Assembly (NCBI RefSeq): GCF_051020765.1
Contig: NW_027469359.1
Span: 62,001-126,000 of the forward strand
Origin: Lasioglossum baleicum
Taxonomy: Eukaryota; Arthropoda; Insecta; Hymenoptera; Halictidae
Reading direction: 5' to 3'
DNA length: 64,000 nt
Made by a program: the position numbers and the translations under genes. This document shows positions 58,150-64,000 of the stretch, piece by piece (the stretch's first letter is position 1; the number at the start of each line of letters is the position of its first letter). The notes under the pieces were generated by a model. It was not told the origin of the DNA and did no database searches. It was given only the letters and a program-made list of their open reading frames with translations.

Positions 58150-58900
58150 ACGTGCGAGAGGGTGCATCCCGCAGGCTGGTCGAGTAAAAACACGTGCGAG
58201 AGGATGCATCCCGCAGGCTAGTCCAGTAAAAACACGTGCGGGAGGATGCATCCCGCAGGCTAGTCGAGCAAAAACACGTGCGAGAGGATGCATCCCGCAG
58301 GCTAATCAAGCAAAAACACGTGCGAGAGGATGCATCCCGCAGGCTAGTCGAGCAAAAACACGTGCGAGAGGATGCATCCCGCAGGCTAGTCGAGTAAAAA
58401 CACGTGCGAGAGGATGCATCCCGCAGGCTAGTCGAGTAAAAACACGTGCGAGAGGATACATTCCGCAGGCTAGTCGAGTAAAAACACGTGCGAGAGGATG
58501 CATCCCGCAGGCTAGTCGAGTAAAAACACGTGCGGGAGGATGCATCCCGCAGGCTAGCAGAGTAAAACACGTGCGTGAGGATGCATCCCGCAGGCTAGTC
58601 GAGTAAAAACACGTGCGAGAGGATGCATCCCGCAGGCTAGTGAAGTAAAAACACGTGCGAGAGGATACATCCCGTAGGCTAGTCGAGTAAAAACACGTGC
58701 GAGAGCATGCATCCCGCAGGCTAGTCGAGTAAAAACACGTGCGAGAGGGTGCATCCCGCAGGCTGGTCGAGTAAAAACACGTGCGAGAGGATGCATCCCG
58801 CAGGCTAGTCCAGTAAAAACACGGGCGAGAGGATGCATCCCGCAGGCTAGTCGAGTAAAAACACGTGCGAGAGGATACATCCCGCAGGCTAGTCGAGTAA
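58150..58900 (+). repeat. Marginal repeat, copy 1 (offset 4,779 bp)
   Basis: A chain of about 18 A units with an ordered series of markers: GGCTGGTCG, GTCCAG with GCGGGAGG, CTAATCAAGC, GATACATTCC, GCAGAGTAAAACACG (a 41-bp unit), GTGAAG, CCCGTAGG, GAGCATGC, GGGTGC. The same chain occurs at 62,929-63,679. The 41-bp unit is at about 58,556 here and 63,335 there. Confidence 0.85.
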
Positions 58901-59039
58901 AAACACGTGCGAGAGGATGCATCCCGCAGGCTAGTCGAGTAAAAACACGTGCGAGAGGATGCGTCCCGCAGGCTAGTCCAGTAAAAACACGTGCGAGAGG
59001 ATGCATCCCGCAGGCTAGTCGAGTAAAAACACGTGCGAG

Positions 59040-59106
59040 GTTTTGTGGGATGCGCATGCGCAGGTTTTTTGGGATGCGCATGCGCAGTTTTTTTGGGATG
59101 CGCATG
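59040..59106 (+). repeat. B block, three units, in the A-rich margin
   Basis: 67 bp with standard entry and exit. The first unit lacks the GCGTAT cap, and the last unit has seven T (GCAGTTTTTTTGGG) by a G-to-T change. Confidence 0.92.
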
Positions 59107-60517
59107 GCTAGTCGAGCAAAAACACGTGCGAGAGGATGCATCCCGCAGGCTAGTTGAGCAAAAACACGTGCGAGAGGATGCATCCCGCAGGCTAGTCGAG
59201 TAAAACACGTGCGTGAGGATGCATCCCGCAGGCTAGTCGAATAAAAACACGGGCGAGAGGATGCATCCCGCAGGCTAGTCGCGTAAAAACACGTGCGAGA
59301 GGATGCATCCCGCAGGCTAGTCGAGTAAAAACACGTGCGGGAGGATGCATCCCGCAGGCTAGTCGAGTAAAACACGTGTTGAGAGGATGCATCCCGCAGG
59401 CTAGTCGAGCAAAAACACGTGCGAGAGGATGCATCCCGCAGGCTAGTCGAGCAAAAACACGTGCGAGAGGATGCATCCCGCAGGCTAGTCGAGTAAAAAC
59501 ACGTGCGAGAGGGTGCATCCCGCAGGCTGGTCGAGTAAAAACACGTGCGAGAGGATGCATCCCGCAGGCTAGTCCAGTAAAAACACGTGCGGGAGGATGC
59601 ATCCCGCAGGCTAGTCGAGCAAAAACACGTGCGAGAGGATGCATCCCGCAGGCTAATCGAGCAAAAACACGTGCGAGAGGATGCATCCCGCAGGCTAGTC
59701 GAGCAAAAACACGTGCGAGAGGATGCATCCCGCAGGCTAGTCGAGCAAAAACACGTGCGAGAGGATGCATCCCGCAGGCTTGTCGAGTAAAAACACGTGC
59801 GAGAGGATACATCCCGCAGGCTAGTCGTGTAAAAACACGTGCGAGAGGATGCATCCCGCAGGCTAGTCGAGTAAAAAGACGTGCGAGAGGATGCATCCCG
59901 CAGGCTAGTCGAGTAAAAACACGTGCGAGAGGATGCATCCCGCAGGCTTGTCGCGTAAAAACACGTGCGAGAGGATGCATCCCGCAGGCTAGTCGAGTAA
60001 AAACACGTGCGAGAGGGTGCATCCCGCAGGCTAGTCGAGTAAAAACACGTGCGGGAGGATGCATCCCGCAGGCTAGTGGAGTAAAAACACGTGCGAGAGG
60101 ATACATCCCGTAGGCTAGTCGAGTAAAAACACGTGCGAGAGCATGCATCCCGCAGGCTAGTCGAGTAAAAACACGTGCGAGAGGGTGCATCCCGCAGGCT
60201 GGTCGAGTAAAAACACGTGCGGGAGGATGCATCCCGCAGGCTAGTCGAGCAAAAACACGTGCGAGAGGATGCATCCCGCAGGCTAATCGAGCAAAAACAC
60301 GTGCGAGAGGATGCATCCCGCAGGCTAGTCGAGCAAAAACACGTGCGAGAGGATGCATCCCGCAGGCTAGTCGAGTAAAAACACGTGCGAGAGGATGCAT
60401 CCCGCAGGCTAGTCGAGTAAAAACACGTGCGAGAGGATGCATCCCGCAGGCTAGTCCAGTAAAAACACGTGCGAGAGGATGCATCCCGCAGGCTAGTCGA
60501 GTAAAAACACGTGCGAG

Positions 60518-60560
60518 GTTTTGTGGGATGCGCATGCGCTGGTTTTTTGGGATGCGCATG
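60518..60560 (+). repeat. B block, two units, in the A-rich margin
   Basis: 43 bp, at the short end of the range. Its only junction reads TGCGCATGCGCTGG, with T for A, a variant otherwise seen only at 62,551-62,617. Confidence 0.92.
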
Positions 60561-62013
60561 GCTAGTCGAGCAAAAACACGTGCGAGAGGATACATCCCGC
60601 AGGCTAGTCGAGCAAAAACACGTGCGAGAGGATGCATCCCGCAGGCTAGTCGAGTAAAAAGACGTGCGAGAGGATCCATTCCGCAGGCTAGTCGAGTAAA
60701 AACACGTGCGAGAGGATGCATCCCGCAGGCTAGTCGAGTAAAAACACGTGCGGGAGGATGCATCCCGCAGGCTAGCAGAGTAAATCACGTGCGTGAGGAT
60801 GCATCCCGCAGGCTAGTCGATTAAAAACACGTGCGAGAGGATGCATCCCGCAGGCTAGTGGAGTAAAAACACGTGCGAGAGGATACATCCCGTAGGCTAG
60901 TCGAGTAAAAACACGTGCGAGAGCATGCATCCCGCAGGCTAGTCGAGTAAAAACACGTGCGAGAGGGTGCATCCCGCAGGCTGGTCGAGTAAAAACACGT
61001 GCGAGAGGATGCATCCCGCAGGCTAGTCCAGTAAAAACACGTGCGAGAGGATGCATCCCGCAGGCTAGTCGAGTAAAAACACGTGCGGGAGGATGCATCC
61101 CGCAGGCTAGTCGAGCAAAAACACGTGCGAGAGGATGCATCCCGCAGGCTAGTCGAGCAAAAACACGTGCGAGAGGATGCATCCCGCAGGCTAGTCGAGC
61201 AAAAACACGTGCGAGAGGATGCATCCCGCAGGCTAGTCGAGCAAAAACACGTGCGAGATGATGCATCCCGCAGGCTAGTCGAGTAAAAACACGTGCGACA
61301 GGATACATCCCGCAGGCTAGTCGAGTAAAAACACGTGCGAGAGGATGCATCCCGCAGGCTAGTCGAGTAAAAAGACGTGCGAGAGGATGCATCCCGCAGG
61401 CTAGTCGAGTAAAAACACGTGCGAGAGGATGCATCCCGCAGGCTAGTCGCGTAAAAACACGTGCGAGAGGATGCATCCCGCAGGCTAGTCGAGTAAAAAC
61501 ACGTGCGAGAGGGTGCATCCCGCAGGCTAATCGAGCAAAAACACGTGCGAGAGGATGCATCCCGCAGGCTAGTCGAGCAAAAACACGTGCGAGAGGATGC
61601 ATCCCGCAGGCTAGTCGAGCAAAAACACGTGCGAGAGGATGCATCCCGCAGGCTAGTCGAGTAAAAACACGTGCGAGAGGATACATCCCGCAGGCTAGTC
61701 GAGTAAAAACACGTGCGAGAGGATGCATCCCGCAGGCTAGTCGAGTAAAAAGACGTGCGAGAGGATGCATCCCGCAGGCTAGTCGAGTAAAAACACGTGC
61801 GAGAGGATGCATCCCGCAGGCTAGTCGCGTAAAAACACGTGCGAGAGGATGCATCCCGCAGGCTAGTCGAGTAAAAACACGTGCGAGAGGGTGCATCCCG
61901 CAGGCTAGTCGAGTAAAAACACGTGCGAGAGGATGCATCCCGCAGGCTAGTCCAGTAAAAACACGTGCGAGAGGATGCATCCCGCCGGCTAGTTGAGTAA
62001 AAACACGTGCGAG

Positions 62014-62104
62014 GTTTTGTGGGATGCGTATGCGCAGGTTTTCTGGGATGCGCATGCGTAGGTTTTTTGGGATGCGCATGCGCAGGTTTTTTGGGACGCG
62101 CATG
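62014..62104 (+). repeat. B block, four units, in the A-rich margin
   Basis: 91 bp, with the GCGTAT cap on the first unit, GGTTTTCTGGG in the second, GCGCATGCGTAGG at the next junction, and GGGACGCGCATG at the exit. It is entered from an AGTTGAG unit that follows a CGCCGG unit, as the block grammar predicts. Confidence 0.92.
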
Positions 62105-62550
62105 GCTAGTCGAGCAAAAACACGTGCGAGAGGATGCATCCCGCAGGCTAGTCGAGCAAAAACACGTGCGAGAGGATGCACCCCGCAGGCTAGTCGAGTA
62201 AAAACACGTGCGAGAGGATACATCCCGCAGGCTAGTCGAGTAAAAACACGTGAGAGATGATGCATCCCGCAGGCTAGTCGAGTAAAAAGACGTGCGAGAG
62301 GATGCATCCCGCAGGCTAGTCGAGTAAAAACACGTGCGAGAGGATGCATCCCGCAGGCTAGTCGAGTAAAAACACGTGCAAGAGGATGCTTCCCGCAGGC
62401 TAGTCGAGTAAAAACACGTGCGAGAGGATGCTTCCCGCAGGCTAGTCGAGTAAAAACACGTGCGAGAGGATGCATCCCGCAGGCTAGTCCAGTAAAAACA
62501 CGTGCGAGAGGATGCATCCCGCAGGCTAGTCGAGTAAAAACACGTGCGAG

Positions 62551-62617
62551 GTTTTGTGGGATGCGCATGCGCTGGTTTTTTGGGGTGCGCATGCGCAGGT
62601 TTTTTGGGATGCGCACG
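62551..62617 (+). repeat. B block, three units, in the A-rich margin
   Basis: 67 bp with GCGCTGG at the first junction, GGGGTGCGCATG in the second unit, and an exit reading GCGCACG in place of GCGCATG. Confidence 0.92.
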
Positions 62618-62928
62618 GCTAGTCGAGCAAAAACACGTGCGAGAGGATGCATCCCGCAGGCTAGTCGAGCAAAAACACGTGCGAGAGGATGCATCCCGCA
62701 GGCTAGTCGAGTAAAAACACGTGCGAGAGGATACATCCCGCAGGCTAGTCGAGTAAAAACACGTGCGAGAGGATGCATCCCGCAGGCTAGTCGAGTAAAA
62801 ACACGTGCGGGAGGATGCATCCCGCAGGCTAGTGGAGCAAAAACACGTGCGAGAGGATACATCCCGTAGGCTAGTCGAGTAAAAACACGTGCGAGAGCAT
62901 GCATCCCGCAGGCTAGTCGAGTAAAAAC

Positions 62929-63679
62929 ACGTGCGAGAGGGTGCATCCCGCAGGCTGGTCGAGTAAAAACACGTGCGAGAGGATGCATCCCGCAGGCTAG
63001 TCCAGTAAAAACACGTGCGGGAGGATGCATCCCGCAGGCTAGTCGAGCAAAAACACGTGCGAGAGGATGCATCCCGCAGGCTAATCAAGCAAAAACACGT
63101 GCGAGAGGATGCATCCCGCAGGCTAGTCGAGCAAAAACACGTGCGAGAGGATGCATCCCGCAGGCTAGTCGAGTAAAAACACGTGCGAGAGGATGCATCC
63201 CGCAGGCTAGTCGAGTAAAAACACGTGCGAGAGGATACATTCCGCAGGCTAGTCGAGTAAAAACACGTGCGAGAGGATGCATCCCGCAGGCTAGTCGAGT
63301 AAAAACACGTGCGGGAGGATGCATCCCGCAGGCTAGCAGAGTAAAACACGTGCGTGAGGATGCATCCCGCAGGCTAGTCGAGTAAAAACACGTGCGAGAG
63401 GATGCATGCCGCAGGCTAGTGAAGTAAAAACACGTGCGAGAGGATACATTCCGTAGGCTAGTCGAGTAAAAACACGTGCGAGAGCATGCATCCCGCAGGC
63501 TAGTCGAGTAAAAACACGTGCGAGAGGGTGCATCCCGCAGGCTGGTCGAGTAAAAACACGTGCGAGAGGATGCATCCCGCAGGCTAGTCCAGTAAAAACA
63601 CGTGCGAGAGGATGCATCCCGCAGGCTAGTCGAGTAAAAACACGTGCGAGAGGATACATCCCGCAGGCTAGTCGAGTAA
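62929..63679 (+). repeat. Marginal repeat, copy 2 (offset 4,779 bp)
   Basis: Same chain of marker units as 58,150-58,900. It differs by GCATGCCGCAGG near 63,404 and GATACATTCCGTAGG near 63,444, both of which are shared instead with the following 461-bp repeat. Confidence 0.85.
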
Positions 63680-63809
63680 AAACACGTGCGAGAGGATACA
63701 TTCCGCAGGCTAGTCGAGTAAAAACACGTGCGAGAGGATGCATCCCGCAGGCTAGTCGAGTAAAAACACGTGCGGGAGGATGCATCCCGCAGGCTAGCAG
63801 AGTAAAACA
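63349..63809 (+). repeat. 461-bp marginal repeat (eleven A units, one of 41 bp)
   Basis: The GCAGAGTAAAACACGTGCGTG unit recurs 461 bp apart (near 63,335 and 63,796), which is 11 x 42 minus 1. The four units that follow (GCATGCC, GTGAAG, GATACATTCCGTAGG and the next) are the same in both places until about 63,935. Confidence 0.87.
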
Positions 63810-63985
63810 CGTGCGTGAGGATGCATCCCGCAGGCTAGTCGAGTAAAAACACGTGCGAGAGGATGCATGCCGCAGGCTAGTGAAGTAAAAACACGTGCGA
63901 GAGGATACATTCCGTAGGCTAGTCGAGTAAAAACACGTGCGAGAGGATGCATCCCGCAGGCTAGTCGAGTAAAAACACGTGCGAG

Positions 63986-64000
63986 GTTTTGTGGGATGCG
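63986..64000 (+). repeat. B block, cut by the window end
   Basis: The last 15 bases are the start of a TTTTGT-type B unit, so the array continues beyond the window. Confidence 0.9.

Larger units (their letters stand above)
1..64000 (+). repeat. Satellite array of 42-bp (A) and 24-bp (B) units, open at both ends
   Basis: The entire window consists of two related short units, all in the same orientation; I saw no inverted segment and no unique insertion. Unit A (42 bp) dominates and unit B (24 bp) sits in short blocks inside A runs. Nearly all copies differ from consensus by zero to three bases. Consensus GC is about 55% for A (23/42) and 58% for B (14/24). CpG is not depleted: A has 4 CpG against about 3.1 expected from its base composition, and B has 2 against about 1.7. 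Such an array is typical of eukaryotic satellite DNA maintained by unequal exchange. I do not recognise the family or the host. No promoter, terminator, RNA gene, origin or coding region can be supported anywhere in it. Confidence 0.97.
57761..64000 (+). repeat. A-dominated, more divergent margin of the array
   Basis: Only five B blocks occur in 6.2 kb: 59,040-59,106, 60,518-60,560, 62,014-62,104, 62,551-62,617 and 63,986 to the window end. A runs between them reach about 1.3-1.45 kb. Variants rare or absent to the left are common here: GGATACATCC, CCCGTAGG, GAGCATGC, GGCTGGTCG, GTCGCGTAAAA, AAAAAGACGTG, GCGGGAGG, and 41-bp units with four A. Several recur in fixed order, so this margin has its own higher-order repeat. 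Satellite margins are commonly less homogenised than cores, but here the array also continues past the window. Confidence 0.9.

Noticed and set aside
1..64000. CRISPR array
   Set aside because: Repeats are contiguous without unique spacers, the alternating unit is itself repeated, and no cas-like gene is present.
1..64000. Centromeric alpha-type satellite or CENP-B box
   Set aside because: Units are 42 and 24 bp rather than about 171 bp, and I found no sequence fitting the CENP-B box pattern. Centromere identity cannot be inferred from this window.
1..64000. Telomeric repeat or rDNA spacer
   Set aside because: No TTAGGG-like or TTTAGGG-like runs and no recognisable rRNA or tRNA sequence were seen on either strand.
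1..64000. Transposon or inverted-repeat element inside the array
   Set aside because: All units keep one orientation and every stretch resolves into A or B units; no target-site duplication, terminal repeat or unique insert is present.
1..64000. The whole window as a pure assembly artefact
   Set aside because: Copies carry many ordered private variants, unit-number differences and nested duplications of different age, which a simple assembly loop would not produce. Individual duplications, notably the 3,309-bp pair, could still be artefacts.

Overview
The whole window is one uninterrupted tandem-repeat (satellite) array. I found no unique sequence, protein gene, RNA gene, transposon or CRISPR locus. 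Both window edges lie inside the array, so its true length exceeds 64 kb. Everything here was read by eye. Copy numbers are estimates and module boundaries are good to about 50 bp unless a diagnostic base is named.

Two short units, always head to tail on the same strand, build everything. Unit A is 42 bp. It runs from GCTAGTCGAG through an A5 tract, ACACGTGCGAG and GGATGCATCCCGCAG. It carries a CACGTG palindrome and, in its commonest form, a 10-bp palindrome (GGATGCATCC). Unit B is 24 bp: a T4 to T6 tract, GGGATGCGCAT and GCGCAG. B occurs in blocks of 2 to 7 that always enter A at the same point (after CGTGCGAG) and leave at the same point (GCGCATG, then GCTAG). B-B junctions make the 12-bp palindrome TGCGCATGCGCA. 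My rough estimate is about 1,100 A units and 650 B units.

Above this is a patchwork of higher-order repeats. From 1 to 9.8 kb there are 0.98-kb modules marked by an AAGCTT-bearing A variant, including a 1,290-bp tandem pair. From 10.0 to 24.3 kb a 5.0-5.3 kb unit is repeated three times. From 25.7 to 32.3 kb there is a nearly perfect 3,309-bp tandem duplication. From 34.9 to 42 kb there are 1,476-bp and 915-bp tandem pairs. From 42 to 57.7 kb the array is a mosaic of modules also found up to 42 kb away, including a 4,595-bp-offset pair. From about 57.8 kb to the end the array changes character: B blocks become rare, A runs reach 1.3-1.45 kb, and divergent A variants and 41-bp units are common. 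This resembles the less homogenised margin of a satellite.

A 64-kb pure satellite with nested higher-order repeats points to a eukaryotic nuclear chromosome (pericentromeric, subtelomeric or other heterochromatin). The species cannot be read from the sequence. The very long open frames on both strands are a by-product of unit lengths divisible by three and stop-free frames; I do not regard them as genes. The most interesting points are the density of perfect NRF1-type palindromes and E-boxes, the strict grammar of B blocks, the record of recent unequal exchange, and a cluster of small indels at 15.6-16.9 kb that looks like assembly error or local decay.
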